Positions 37,608 to 50,962 are shown, counted from the first letter of the stretch. The stretch is DNA of 64,000 nt from Todiramphus chloris collaris (GCA_025345505.1 JANVCC010000146.1:4597690-4661689), one strand, 5' to 3'. Numbers and translations: made by a program. Notes: generated from the letters alone by a model not told the origin.

Positions 37608-37690
37608 TTTCTGATAGTTTGCAAGCCCTGCAGGGCAGGGACACTCTGTATTTACATATAAGGTCTCAGAAGGACCCAATAGCAACACAG
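37608..37690 (+). mobile_element. Possible ancient L2/CR1-L3-like LINE tail remnant
   Basis: GCAAGCCCTGCAGGGCAGGG (37621-37640) and the following ACACTCTGTATTTA recall the 'GTAAGCTCTTTGGGGCAGGGACTGTCT' type of 3' end seen in old amniote LINE/SINE families. It is followed at about the right distance by AATAAAGTAAT. The match is partial and from memory of the consensus, so the identification is weak. The alternative is unrelated unique sequence. Confidence 0.3.
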
Positions 37691-39417
37691 AATCAAGAAT
37701 AAAGTAATCATTTGCTTATTGCAACCTGCAGGAGTTACCGTGTCTGCAAAACTTGTTTAACAGCGTTTGTTGTGTTTTGCCATGCTGGGCTTTTTAAACA
37801 TTTTATTTGGGTAAGTGGCAAGCTGGGATAATGGGGTCAATGACAGCAAAAGGTTCAGCTGCAGTCAGGGCCGCGGCCCTTGAAGGGCAGGGCTGGCAAG
37901 CTGACCTCCTAGCCACAAGAAGCACCAAAAGCAAAACTGCAGTGATGCTGAGCACAGAGCAGCCACTCTGAGCAGGGACCCAGGAGGTAGCAACAAACTC
38001 AGGGGACAGGCCCTCCCAAAGTTAGTGGGTCATTTCTGAGCCCTGTTCCACTCACATCTTGTTCTTTGCAATTGTGCTGTTTGAAAAAAAAATAAAAGAA
38101 AAAAACAAATATAAGCCTTTTTCTCTTAAAGGAGAAAGGGAAATCCTGAAATTCAAAGGAAACTTCTGATGTGATTTATAATATTTATAAAAGCCCATTA
38201 TCAGGGAAGTGTCGTATTAATTTCTTCCCCACTATACACACTGAAGGTCATAGGTAGGGGCTGAATTTCCGTGTTTTATATTATGAACACTCTCCTGTTC
38301 AGAACTCCCTTGTGCCACTCTCCTTCGTGGGGATTTCGTTTGGATTTGTATAAGTCTGAGTGTCATTCCATTGCATTAATGGATACCTAACACACTACTA
38401 CCAAGTAGTTTTTGGTAAGCCTTTATTTTAGGTTTCCCATGATTATGAATTCATTTTACATTGGAAGTAATAGTGCCACTTCTAATGAATTCAGCTGGTA
38501 TTAACATGCCTCTCGAAAGTGTGTCCATAGGTGCTCAAGTGCAATTTAGCATTAGCTAAATGAGAGTTAATGGACACTAAAAGCGCCACTTATTTTCTAA
38601 GTGATCCATTAACACACACACAAAAAAAGGAAGACAAAAGCCAGCCAGCAGATTCCTTTTGTACGCTAACTCAGAGATCTGTTCTCCACATGTAAAATTT
38701 GTTTTGATACTGAGGGTGGTTTTTAAAGCACTGGCTGAGTGGATGCCTGTCGCAGGTGTCAGAATGCAAGAAGCTGATGTGAAAAAGGGGAGGAGAGGGT
38801 GAAAATTTTTGCCGAGGATACAGGGGAAGGGAGGCAAGCCCAGGACAGCAGGAAATTATTTCCTGATGCCAAACAGACAGAGGTGAGGTGGCCACTGTCA
38901 AGTTGGCTGTTCTGAATGGATAGTAAACACCTGTCTTTCATCAGTGATGACTTGGAAAATGGTCTTATATGAGTTAAAATGGTTTTGCTTTAAGTACTAT
39001 TACCAATGGCCATCTAAATAATAATCACACCAGGCTAATCTATGTTTTAGTTTCCTCTTTCATAAAAATATAATTAGGAATTTGAAATCTCAGTATTAAA
39101 TCAAAACAGTTTTAATGTTGATAATAAAATACAATAATTTTAGCTGAGGAGGAAGAAAGGATGCTTTTCCCTAGTATATAAATTCAAGCGAAGGCAAAGA
39201 ACACTGGTGAATCTTTTTAAGAAGAATTAAATCAGTGAAACAAAGTTCATCATGGTGCACAAGTCCCTTCACTTTATAGTCTATAGCTTTTCTCCAGAAG
39301 ATGATACACAAGAAACCCAAACATACAAGTTCTGCAGCAAGGAAGCTCCAGGTGCTACAAAACTTGCTTTAGTGAGCAACCCTGTGATCTCCACCTAAGG
39401 ACTGTTCCAGCAAGAGG

Positions 39418-39450
39418 CATATGCCAGGTATCCCTCCAAAATGGCATATG
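39418..39450. repeat. Perfect 9-bp inverted repeat with 15-nt loop
   Basis: CATATGCCA (39418-39426) is the exact reverse complement of TGGCATATG (39442-39450). Each arm contains the E-box CATATG, so the feature is also a pair of E-box-like sites 24 bp apart. It is probably coincidental. Confidence 0.65.
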
Positions 39451-39828
39451 GACTTACTAATAAGCCTCTTACCAAAATTACTACACTTGTATTTTTTTTC
39501 TAAAATTAGATGTTAGCATTTTCCCCCCAGCCTCCCCAAACTGCAGTTCATCCTGTTGTATACTCTAAAATTCAAGGAGTTTTGTCACCCCTTAGCAATG
39601 GAAACATCCTCCAAGTTCTCAGTCCTGCACCAGGGTTTATAAATCACAGCACTCATTAGAGTGATGGAGATGCAGCACTAAGAGATGCTTAAGCACGGCT
39701 AGGGCCTTTTTTATGAATTTTGCCTTAAGAACAGAAATGCTTTGCAGCATTATTCCATTTACATGTGAAAGGCAAGCAGAGATGCAGGATGACATTATTT
39801 CCAAGCAGAGGGAAAACAGCCCAACATA

Positions 39829-39846
39829 CATATATATATATATATT
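39829..39846. repeat. TA dinucleotide microsatellite
   Basis: About nine TA units, interrupted at the start by CATACA and followed by T-rich sequence. Confidence 0.88.
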
Positions 39847-41783
39847 TATTTTTATTTTCTTAATATGGGAAAGGGGAGCAGCAAAGGGTGCTATGGGCAG
39901 CCAGGAGCAGCAGAGAGCAGAGGGGATGTGGCTCTCAGCAGGCCATGGGGAACAGATGGAAGAGAAGCAAAGACAGCAGAGAGTTGTGTGAAACAGAGCA
40001 AGGCAGAGGCAACGTGGGCCACACATTTTTCTGCCTACTTCATCCTTCCCTCACTTGGCCCCCACCTCTAAAATGCCTTACTACAGCTCGTTCCTCTCTC
40101 CGGTGTAGGTAAGCGTACAGCTCACCAGAGCATGCTAAAACAACTTAATAAACAACCTGAAAAGCAAATAACTGAAAGCATTTTACTTTTCAAACCTATG
40201 TTCATCAGTTTAAGGTAATTAGTTCTGCGGGATGACTATAAAGCACTGAAACTTGCTGCAAGTGACAGCAGTGAAACTCCTGACACAGATAGGTACAGAT
40301 TGCACAACCAAATAATGCTTCCCATGTTTCAGAAATCACATTGTCAACAATGTTTCCAGGCCCTGAAATTAGCTGAAGTAATCAGGAGGTGTTGGCAATA
40401 AGCAGCAGGCAGCTTCTTGGGTTACTTTTCTTTTGCACTGCGACAATCTCTGGTTGTAGCTAAAAGACTCCTGCACCTGTAATGGCTTTCTATTACATTT
40501 CCCTCTGTCTGTGCCCAAAAAACAATGCAAAACTCAAGGTCCCTGGGCCTTCTGCAACACTCCTCCAGCACCTTCTCTACCTCAGGGAGCGTGGCCATGT
40601 GTTTGGTCCAGGCAGAACAGCTCCTCCTCCTTTTTTGTTTCCGTCAGAAATACAGACAGGTTAATACTATAGGAAAATGTTTAAGTTGTCAGGATTTTCC
40701 CCCAAACAAGTCTTACTGCATTCTGTATTCTCGCATCTCTGTTGCAGTATGGGTAAATAAGAAATAAGGTGTGTCATTTGTATCCGAAATTATGACCACT
40801 TTAATCTACTTCCCAGAGGACTTGATTCAGATGGCAGCTCTGAGAATTGGATCATAGTTGGTTATGGTATGCCAGAAAAGCAGACATGTCTGCAAACAAC
40901 CCTCAGATATTCAGTCCTTGGGGGTCATCTCATCTATCTCCTACACCTGCGTTACCAAGCATCAACCTTCCAGGTATCCCTTTTACACACAAAAAAAAGG
41001 CTTAATCCAGCATTGGGATTATCTACAAGGTTGATACAAAGGAAAAGTGCATCCTTTCCACTTCTGTGCCCCAGAGAATGCTTCCAGTAGGCAAATGGTT
41101 TCTGCCCATTGGCACACAAACCCGCCTTCCTGTTGATGCCCAAGCACATAACACCATGAGAAGTCCTGCATGAACACCCAGACTGTTGGGTCACTTCCTT
41201 GAGGCCAGATTGTTGACCTTGTAGTATTTCAGAGAAGACCTTTCAAAAGGACTGTAGCTGTTCCCAGCATTTTTTCTCTATGCAGACAGTATAGGATCTA
41301 TATGCCAGGAGAACAGCCTCCAGGGGGGATGGGTCACACTAGGATACCAGAGGACAAAGCAGAAACCTTGCAGTCCCCAAGCAGTTGAGGAAAGGCTGCC
41401 TCTCCATGTGTCTCTGCAGCCTCTGGAGAGTTGCTCAAAGCCAGCACATGACTTTTTCAGAAGGCAGCACAGGATGAGGCCTCTTCTGTTTTACTGTGAA
41501 GGTCAGAGGTGTCCTGATGAACGGGAATTTTCCTCCCTCCCTGGCCCTGCACCTGGTTTTCTCCATTTGCCAATTATCAGCTGAAGCATTGCAATAAATC
41601 ATCATCACCTCAGAGGCAAGTCCCCCTGCAATCACGACATCCTAATTCAATGGAAGACTCACATGTTCCAGAGTTAAATAGCTGCACGAGGGCACATCGT
41701 GTTCTCTTTACTTGTTTCCCAGTACTTTCCATGTTCCTGCCTGTTCTGCAGTATCTTTAGATGACATCTCTGAAGTAGTTACT

Positions 41784-41819
41784 AGGGTTTTTGTTTGTTT
41801 GTTTGGGGTTGTTTTTTTA
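41784..41819. repeat. GTTT-type G/T tract
   Basis: About 36 bases of G and T with three regular GTTT units and a terminal T run. It is the opposite-strand counterpart of the CAAA tracts elsewhere. Confidence 0.8.
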
Positions 41820-42781
41820 CACTCCTTAAAACCCTTGAGAAAGTACCTAAACAGGATTTTTAGATTAACTCCAACATATCAATTCCAAGCCTCTCTTCTT
41901 CCTCCGTGGAAGTTAAAATAGAAAAAATATCTTAGCAAGGCAGACAGGTCAGTGGATAAAATCCCAGGAGAGACGAGTCATAGCACGAGGGTTGTTAACT
42001 AGCATGATGCAAGTATTGGAGCTGATTTAGTCTCCAAGGTCCACCCACAAATCTCACTTTTAGTTCACTGATCCTGGCTGTATTTAGTCAACATTAGGTG
42101 CAACATATAACGTTTTCAACTCTGTTTCAGTAACTAAGAAAGGGGTAAAAGCTTACTACTTTTTGTTTGGTTTTTTAAAATACACAAAGGTTTTCATGGA
42201 AGTGGAAGCAAAGCTGGGGGGAGAGACCAACAAATACCAAGACTTGCTTTGTCTTGATGTTACTGAAAAGGAAAATAAAAAAGCACAAGTTGGTAATACT
42301 GGGATCACAGCCATTGCCTTAATATGCAGCTGCAAAAATGAAAGAAATTAGAACATACAAGAAAAGAACTGGGTTCATCAAGTCATTTATAATAGCACAG
42401 GCAGAGCACAGGAAAGTTCATCATCCTTACAAAGAGGGGATAATTCAACAGAAATCTTACTGCCATAGGCCGTAATTATAACCAAGCGGTTTAATCTTGC
42501 ACCAGGTCCTGATTTAGCCTCCAGGTTTGGCCTTTCGTCTCTGCCCACAGGCTTTGGGTACACAGTTGCCGTGTGTGGCAATGTCTCATGTCCTTCTAAA
42601 GATAACAGAAATATAGAGTGGAGCCTCCAGTTCTATTTTTTTGTTGTTATTTTTGATGGTGAGAGAAGAGCTGAGTTTAAATTTGTCCCTTTTGTTTTCT
42701 TTTTCATATAGCTTGTTTGTGGTTCAATTATCACAGCATTCTCCCTGTGGGTAGTGATGCTTGGGGAATCTGGTAATACTT

Positions 42782-42806
42782 AAAAAAAAAAAATAATAAT
42801 AATAAA
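42782..42806. repeat. Poly-A followed by AAT trinucleotide repeat
   Basis: Twelve A, then four AAT units. No element body is recognisable beside it. Confidence 0.85.
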
Positions 42807-43610
42807 AGGATCCTGTCTGCCAAGCAGAAAGTAATTAAGGATCCTGGAACATGCAGAGGGCAATAAAGTTATTGAAAGAACAGTATTCATTAAGCAAGAT
42901 AAAGCACAGCAGGGCATGCATTCCTGGCCCCATCCACCATGCCCTACACAACCTCAGATACTCGATGGCTTGCGCCGTAGTGCTCCATGTAGGATGGTGT
43001 GAGGCTGAAAACTGCCATATCTCACTGCTCTTCTAAATCAGCCCCTCTTTAAAATTCAGCAGTCGGATGAACAAATAATTCCCAACAACATTCTTAGCCT
43101 AAACTTGCCCCTCAACATTATTCCAGTGCAGTATTTTGCACACGAGAACTCTAGATTGGCTCAAGAATGCCCCTTAGTAAACATTGCTGCTCTGCTACAG
43201 ATCACTTAAGCTCTGAGTGGCTGATAAACGTTGCCTTCGCGTCTCATCAGGTCCCTCTACAACACAGAGCACAAGAACAGAAATAAAACATGGACCTCCA
43301 AACTCTGTGTTGACAAGTTCTGGTTCTTCAAGTGCGTCCAGAGAAATCCTTTAGTTGGTGTCTTCAGGCAAGCTGGAGGAACACAAACTCTCTAGAAACT
43401 CTAGGAAACATTTAGTCTATAACATGAAAGCCCGAATTCTGGGGCATGCCCTGTCCCACCCCAGAGCTGCTGCATTTTATTGCTGATTGGAAAGACCTCA
43501 GGTGCATAGTAAAGACCTTCAGAATCATCCATTTGTGTCCAAAACTTTCTCTTAAATTACTACGGTTGTCACTGTGGTATTTAGTTTTCCTACATGACCA
43601 AAATATAGGA

Positions 43611-43716
43611 AGTTGTTATTATTGCCGCTTCACAGAGACAAAGAAAATTGTCTTGTTCCAAACCACACAGAAACTGCATGGCAGGAATGGGAAGAGGAGC
43701 CAAGTCTCCTAGCGCT
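43611..43716 (+). mobile_element. MIR-like SINE remnant
   Basis: The order of short motifs follows the MIR/CORE-SINE consensus in plus orientation: GTTATTATTGCC, then TTCACAGAGACAAAG (consensus TTTTACAGATGAGGAAAC), a segment resembling CTTGCCCAAGGTCACACAG (TCTTGTTCCAAACCACACAG at 43651-43670), then GGCAGGAATGGGAA and GTCTCCTAGC. It is about 106 bp long and heavily diverged, as expected for an element active before or early in amniote evolution. The frame reading across it (43446-43712) is not a gene. Identification is by eye against remembered consensus. Confidence 0.62.
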
Positions 43717-44329
43717 CATCATACCATAGTTCCAGATCTACTTCATCATGATCTAAGAAATTTAGGGGTTTTTTTTCTTTGTTTCTTTTTCTTCCTGTCA
43801 TCAGAATGTATTTAGGTTTTATTTTAAACCTTTTCCGTTCAACCCATAAGGTTAGAAACATGATTTGAACCACAAATACACATGACTCCAGGACCTAATG
43901 CTAGCTGACAATTTCTCTCGATACTTGCCAACTGATTGTAACACCACATTGGTGTTCCATAACCATCTAAAATGCTTACACAACAGGTAACATGCACATA
44001 ACCAAATCCCCCTGGATTAAATTGAAACTGAACATTTGAGTAGTCCCACCATGGCTAATTCAAATATGCAGCCCATGTGATAATATCAGTGTTTAATTAT
44101 ATTCCACTATAACATTCTCTAGCTTGCTGTTTCTCAAACCCATATACTTTAACAGGCCAAACCCAGGAGTTCCTAGGAGCACATTTAGAGATGATGACTA
44201 TTTTGCTGACACAATTAACTACATGATACCAAGGCTGCATTTAGCTAGATGCAAAACATGTAGCTCAACACTGATCTCAATGGATAATTTGCTCCCAAAG
44301 GCTGCAAGGCAGCTTACAAAAATCTTCCA

Positions 44330-44760
44330 TCCAAGAAGCCCTGTCCCTGAGCAGCCCCACACTGGCTGCAGGAGAGTTTGACCACCAGATCCAGCCTGGC
44401 CCTGTGCTGTGCAGCTGAAGCCTGGAGTATTCGTTCCAACATCCACATCCCTGCAAAATGGCAGTGGCACTGGGACCATGGAGCCGGGCACGCTGACAAA
44501 ATGCAAGTGGCTTCATGTACATTCTCCTGCAGCCTGCTTTGGGGAAAGTCAGGGCGAGGAGAAGCCCATGGGTGCTGGGCTTCTCACCTGGGGTGAGATC
44601 CACCATGCCCAGGCAATGTGGGTGCAAAGCACAGTGCCACAGACCCCACATTACACTTGCACTCACTGGTCACGTGTCACAGTAGATCAGGGAAGAGAGC
44701 TTCACACAGTACAGCAACTCAGAGCTGCCAGATCTGGCTGAGAGCCCTTCTACCACTGGA
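44330..44760. other. GC-rich patch with overlapping open frames
   Basis: This is the third local GC-rich, TA-poor stretch. It carries frames of about 60-130 codons on both strands at once (44277-44666 minus, 44409-44741 plus), which is the signature of composition rather than coding. CpG content is moderate. I recognise no product. Confidence 0.4.
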
Positions 44761-45662
44761 GCTGAAGGGAGTGAACGCTGTTAGCATTTCTCAGCATCAC
44801 CCAAGATCTCCATCGTGCAACATGGGAGCTGCTGCCCTATTGTAGGGCTTCCTATTGTGGAGATCTTAGCTACCTGCTTTCTGCAGCTGTTGTCTTCACC
44901 CAGCCAACCTTCACCAAAGCAGTTTGCATTACTACAGGCACAGGTTCCTGCTTTTTCAGAACTGCTTTTCCCTGTTTCCTTGTTTCCAATGCTTCTCCTC
45001 CTGTCTTCTGACTGCCTGTCACGTCACACTCTCCAGACCTAAACTTTGGAAGATGTTTTCTGAATTTATCCAACTTCCCCCCTTTAATTTTTGCATGCAC
45101 AAGAATTACCTTGAACTCCTCAGCTCCTTCTGACAATGCTGCCTTGGGTCAGGCCTCAGATTGTCTTACCTGAGTCATAAAGTAACATTTTTCCCACCTA
45201 AAAATCAAGGATTTCCCATTTAAAGGACCACTCTGAGTGCCACAATTGATGTAGCTTATGATATGGCAGGGAGATGGAAATATGAGGAGAAGGAAGGAGA
45301 AATCCAGCATTTGGAAGAGTGGCACCATTGTCTGAGTATATAAATAAAGCAAGATTTTATCATAATTTATTTATAAAAACTATTTCTAATCTAATTCTTT
45401 GCATATTATCTAGGGGAAAGAGAGACGAGACCAAAAAAATGGTTCTTAATCAGGAATTGCCACATGGAGTGGTTTTGATTAATATGCAAAACATAGATTA
45501 TAAATAGATTTATAAATAAATGATCAACTATGGCTGCTGCTTTATTTATCTATGGACTTGCTCGAAATTTGAAGGCTGAATTCTGATTAAATGAGAATCG
45601 ACACTAATGGTGGATTGGCTGGCTCAAAGGGACTGGTAAAGGAAAGTGAGAATATATTTGCA

Positions 45663-45850
45663 TAGCACCTTTGATTCAGAAGAACTCCCAAGTGCTTTGC
45701 AGAATTAATATTATATTTTAGGGGTCACTTAATCCATTACTGAAATACAGCCTCTGAGGAGGAAGGAAGATAACTTTCTGCATCTATTTCACCTTTCACT
45801 AAGGATCTAAAAGCACTCTGCACACTAATTAAGCCTCCTATTGTATCTAT
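45663..45850 (+). mobile_element. MIR/L2-like ancient repeat remnant, two partial matches
   Basis: GCATAGCACCTTTGATTCAG followed by AGTGCTTTGCAGAATTAATA (45661-45710) resembles the 'AGCACCTTTCATCC...AAAGCACTTTACAAACATTAATTAAGCCTC' segment of ancient amniote SINE/LINE tails. A second, similar series occurs at about 45790-45842 (TTTCACCTTTCACTAAGGAT, then AAAGCACTCTGCACACTAAT, then TAAGCCTCC). The two series may be two fragments or a decayed duplication. The family name is uncertain. Confidence 0.45.
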
Positions 45851-46807
45851 GCAATCCACTCCTCCTGTGAATTACTAAACTGATACGACCTAAAGTATCA
45901 TGAATAAAACCAAGGAAAATTCATCAACTGTTTCTTGGTATATCTTCACTTCCAGATCATCAGGTTGAGGTCAGCTGGTACCTCAAAAAGATGTCCTCAC
46001 CATTATAGATCCCAAATCACAGTGTTCAGTTAGCTTACAAGTTAAACCATTGTACCGAATATCACACCAGCCCAAACTTCTCATCTAAGAGCACCAAAGC
46101 ATCCCATCATAATCAAAACCTTAGCCCCAAAGTTTGCAGCTCTGACCTTGGAACCTTCATTTCTTTTCCCTGATCCATTCGGCCATGGAGAGGCACACAT
46201 CAAAGGGACACTGAAGTTCAGCGTGACACAGGAGGCCAACTCTAAAGACATGGCAGTTTGCAGATGCAATAGTCTGCCCGTTCCCAGCTCTACCAAGTCT
46301 ATTCACCTGGGTGAGACTTGCCCGTATTCATCCAACACAGGACACAGGAGAGCCTTATATCCACTGACAGTGCCTGAGAGTTGGGTCAGCCTCTTCCACT
46401 TGTTTTTTCAAAATAAGAAAGTCAAAGCATTTTTTGTGTGTGTGGCAAAGCTGTCCTGCCAAGTCAGTTTTCACAGCTGAACACTTCCCAAGGTGCCAGT
46501 TCTGCAATTCAGAGCCTGGATGGGATCCCTCGAGCATGATGGATAACTTGAAAATGAAGGCACTGCGAGAAGTACCAGCTGTCCAGGTGCACATTGGATC
46601 AGCAGGGCTGAACCATCCCTCCTCCTTCTCCTCCTCGCTCTGAAGAAAGAGCAGGAGCTCATCCCATGCAGGAGGAAAGCTTTGACAGCAGGAGAGACAC
46701 GAAAGCCCAGCAGACATGAGCAGGGGCACAGCCGCACATAGGTCACACCTCACCCAAATGTGAGCCTGCTTTTACTATGAAATACCTTGCTGTTACACGG
46801 CAAGTTT

Positions 46808-46833
46808 GGGGGGGGGGGGGGGGGGGGGGGGGG
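46808..46833 (+). repeat. Poly-G run (26 bases)
   Basis: Twenty-six consecutive G on the plus strand, flanked by CAAGTTT and TGTCC. It is long enough to form a quadruplex and to stall polymerases. Runs like this are often length-variable and error-prone in assemblies, so the exact length is uncertain. Confidence 0.92.
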
Positions 46834-49262
46834 TGTCCTTTTCAATCCCCTTTATTTTGCCCCCTTATTTCTTACTTCTTCATCTGCTTCAGAAGAAGCA
46901 GACCAAATGCAAAATTAACTTTCTTTTTCCCTGTAAATAAAGAAAGCCAACCTCCACCCTCACCCCCACACATACACACACTTCCTCCCAGTGCCCATTC
47001 CAGGATTCCAGATGTCCCTAGAAAGGGATTTAGTTTCAAACCACCCTATTAATTAACAGTTTCCAGATTACAAGGTCCATCTTGAAACACTCCCCGCAGC
47101 ACAGCAATGGAACACACTCAGACTGCAGGAGCCATCTTCAGCAACGGGCACTTCTGCAGCCCTTGTTATTTGAGAAGGAGATATCTGGCCTGAAATTCAG
47201 CCTTGCCATGCAAGAAGGGCACCAATGTGGCTCCTCGCATGTTGCACAGATGCAACCTATGTGTTCTTAAAGGAGAAGATTTGTTTCTATGCAGGGTTTT
47301 CTTGTCTTACAGTGCTTTTTGAGACGAAGCCAATTCTGTAAGTGACGTAGTTCAAACACTGTTTAGTAGAAGCCATACGCCAGTACAGTCCTACTTCCTC
47401 TCTCCACCCAACAAATTAACAATGTGGACAGTCTATTGACTAAACAGAGAAAATTTTACCACAGCAATAATAGTCTGTCCGGAGAGAACGTTACCACTCA
47501 CTGCCCAATTAGAAGGAAGTTGAATGCACGGAAATGCCTTTTGAATAAACACTTGATAACCCTCAATAAAACTGTAAGAGAGAGTTACTGCAGATTTACT
47601 ACCCAGGAAAGGAAAGCTCTTCACAGTGCAGCCAAAAGCTTATTGCGTCTTATTTAATGCTGATAAATGCAAGAGCCTTGCGCTCCCACAGCAACCTGGG
47701 TTACAGCAGCTTAGCAGGAAAATGAAAGTGGTACCTTATGATCTTCCCACAGAGGGATGGAGGAGAACCACAAGCCTGCCACAGCAACCCTAAGTTGCAT
47801 GTGTTTGCTCCAAGTGGCATGGCATTTCCTAAGGGGTACATCACTCCTTGGTAAGCCAACGCTGGGGGTTTTTATCTCACCTTGCTGCACAGGAACTGCT
47901 GGTGTGTTCAGGCCCTGCAGTTGCAGGGAGAGCTTGGAGGGGGTTGATACCCTTGGGCTTGAAGGACCTCCCTGGTTCCTCCACAGAAAGCACAGCTGTG
48001 ATGCACATCTGTGGAAGTGGCAAGCCCCCTCTTCCCGCTGCCTCACGGGGAAAAAAGGAACACCATGAAAAGAGCCATGTGATAAGCCTCACTGCCTCAA
48101 CTACCATGATGCCCAGACAGTATTTGGGTTTTCTGAGCGAGTGTGGCTGGCAAGGAGGAAGGAACGGGTTGGCTCTATTTACACTAGTCCAGGTTTCCCA
48201 TTAAGGCTGCTCAGCCACCTCGGACAAGAGCCCTTCCTGCATGAGCACAATGCGGGATAGTTACAGCCCCAGGGAGGATACACAGTGCGTTTTGTTTCAC
48301 AAATGAACATTGACATAAAGGTCTTGCCCTGGCTGATGAGCATTGATGGGTTGTTTTCTGTATTCATGGATCTTGGTGATAGGGAAGTATTTACAGGGTA
48401 ATTTTGTTTTCCTCCTTAAGAAGCCTAGTGGGAAACAGCCCAGTGCTTGAAAAATAAACACCCAATGAAATTCATTACTGATTTCCTTATCATCTTTATT
48501 CACTTAAACATGTTTCCTCCCTGGACACCCCGTAGCTGGTGCCTTACCTCCTCAGGAACACCCAGGGCACTGGGGACCAGACACCCCTTCAAGCCAAGCA
48601 GCTGTACCACCGCTGTACCACTACCCATGTCAGTAGGTGTGTTCCAGTTCTTCTTTTCCAAGAAAGGATCCCTGAATAGGCCCAGCCAAGGGCAAGCTCC
48701 AAGGTGTAGACACTTGTGTATAACTGAGCTTAACTGTTCTCTTCAGTTAATGGCAGCTCTTCCCATTGCATGGCTGGTAGTGGCTGGTGGTTTTATTTTT
48801 GCAGTGCCTGCTGCAGTATTGTATCGAGTGAGCCACTAAACTGTACTTTGGAGACCTTTCCTACTGATGCGATTAATGCTACAGCAAGCAATATTCAGGG
48901 TAATGGAGGAGGGCAATAGAAGAAAATTTCCCTCTTGGCTCCCACTATTATTTTCTGTCCAAAAATTAATATTAAATGTGATCTACAATAGTAGTATTTA
49001 AAGGGATAATGTGTTATTTTATACATTTTATACATTGTTGGACCCATCACACAAGTAAGTTATCTACCTGCTACTGTTCCAGCTGCTTTCTGAATGCAAA
49101 AACATGATAACTATCTCTGAAAGAGCTTAAGCCACTTAAAATGACACCACACTGTTCCTATAGGATTTTTACTCAAATGAGAGGGCGTCAACACCTTCAA
49201 GTCTTGCCTCATTTAAGCCATAATCACTTTGTATAGCAAAGATGGAGCCCTAAAGGTTTTCT

Positions 49263-49350
49263 ATGTGGGGAAACTGAGGCAAAGGTGAAGGAAAGAAAAA
49301 GGCTTTTGTCAGGATCTCACAGTGGGTTAGTGCCATGCAAGGACAGAAGC
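49263..49350 (+). mobile_element. MIR-like SINE remnant
   Basis: GTGGGGAAACTGAGGCAAAG (49265-49284) is close to the MIR core 'ATGGGGAAACTGAGGCACAGAG'. At the expected distance follows ATCTCACAGTGGGTTAGTGCCATGCAAGGACAGAA, which resembles 'GTCACACAGCGAGTTAGTGGCAGAGCCAGGAATAGAA'. The spacing and order support a true, much diverged MIR/CORE-SINE fragment in plus orientation. Confidence 0.65.
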
Positions 49351-50962
49351 AGCTTCCCAAGATGATGATGGATGTGGGTCTAGGAAGCTGATTCCCAGGC
49401 AGCTTTAAATTGTCAGGATGCAAAGAAAAGAAGATTGTTCTAACCCAGAGCATCACTTCAGGTATAAAAAGCAGCTGAGGACACTGGTACTGGATTAGCC
49501 AAAATTCCTGGTGATTTTTTAATTCTTCCATACTTATCTCTTACAGAAATGCTAGAGATTTGCTGATCAACACTGGAGCTATTAAACATCTACCTCTTTA
49601 GCAATCAACAGTTTGGAAAACACTTTTAAAAAATGGGTCCAAGTTTGTACTAAAAAAAAAAAAAGAAAACAGTTACGTGCAGTCACTTGCACATTCCTAG
49701 CAGGCTTCTGCAGTTGTTCACACTAATTTAGTAAGAAAGGAGTATATAAATTGGGTACTGAGCTGGTGTGTAATCTGTCTGTGCAAGGATTGCAGCAACA
49801 GTATATCTTTTTACTCCATCTCCTGAATCAGGAAATTAAGACCCAGTGAAAGACTAATCTCTCTCTGATATCAGATAAATTGTCATAGATTTAAAAACAG
49901 GAACTATCGAGACACAAAACTGACAGAAAGGCAAAGGCTGTCAGAGAAAAATCTTCTGTTGCTGACTTTTAAACTGGAATTGGTTATGGAGGAATAAGAA
50001 CTGCACAAGTTACAATGTGCCCATTTTCATAAACAAAAAATCTAGACCCTAAATGCTTCCTGTGCAATGCTTTCAATTAATAAAGTAACGTTTCTGCCAC
50101 TGATTTTAAAACCTTTTTTGTGGATGCTGAATATGTTTCATACCTTTTTTTGCACTTCATCAAACTCACTGTTAAGTGAGCGGTCTAATACCATCCTGGC
50201 TATTGCCTGGTTTTTCCCCATGCAGAATTGTATCCAAATGTTTCCATTTTTTTTAATGCTCCATTTCTCTTAATGGCAAATGAGGCTTCAAAATGCACAG
50301 GAGTTTTGAAAAGATATTGGTGAAACAACAAATTGGAAAATAAAGGGAGAGAGAAAAATGAAATAATACCTGCACAACATTATTCAAGTCATAAGGGGGA
50401 AACATTTGGAACCTGAAGAGAGAACGCTTTCAAACGCCCGCAGTAGAGACTTCATCTGTTTTGTCAAATTTTCCCTAGAAGAGTTGGGGGGGAAAAAAAT
50501 GTTAATGGAGCTTCAGTTTGGCTTATAGAAATACAACCGTTTCTATTTCAGCTCAGAAAATTTCTAATTCAAAATGCTTTAAAATGAAAATTTGTTAGGA
50601 TCTGTGTTTTAAAATTACTTCTGCAGCAGAGTTTGTTTCAGTTTGACTGAAGCAGCAAAAGTTACAGTGGGCACTTACTCAGCCCTGCACAGCAACAGTC
50701 AGTCATTTTGCGGTCTGTTTATTGACCTTTCTTGAATCTATCATGATCTCATAAATGACACCAGATCTCAAGCATTTCTTTATCTGTGTAGTGAAAAATG
50801 CAATTTACACTGAGCAAGTTTTTCTCTCTCCTAATCTTTATCTTTAATGACAAAGATTTATCCTAAAAAAGCTAGCAGAAAACTAACAAGTACAAGCCCT
50901 TCACTCAGTGCAATATTGTTCTTTATAAGGAAACAATAACCACTTCTGTGGATTTTGTTTGC

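Larger units (their letters stand above)
35671..43610. other. Non-coding DNA, no gene recognised
   Basis: Mostly AT-rich unique sequence. About 36100-36330 has enhancer-like AT motifs, including GATTGACAAAT (36231-36241), close to the TGATTGACAG PBX/MEIS site. A possible LINE-tail remnant lies near 37608-37690. Other items are a hairpin at 39418-39450, a TA microsatellite at 39829-39846, a G/T tract at 41784-41819 and an A/AAT run at 42782-42806. The minus frame 37168-37644 (158 codons) starts from GTG rather than ATG and has no recognisable content. Confidence 0.6.
43717..49262. other. Non-coding DNA, no gene recognised
   Basis: It contains a GC-rich patch (44330-44760), MIR/L2-like sequence (45663-45850), a long poly-G run (46808-46833) and otherwise unique AT-rich DNA. 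The 132-codon minus frame at 46355-46753 and the 118-130-codon plus frames at 47848-48204 and 48447-48839 have no recognisable domains. Confidence 0.6.

Noticed and set aside
37168..37644. Minus-strand frame of 158 codons
   Set aside because: It starts at GTG, contains a poly-Phe stretch from a T/A run, overlaps a possible old LINE tail, and matches no protein I know.
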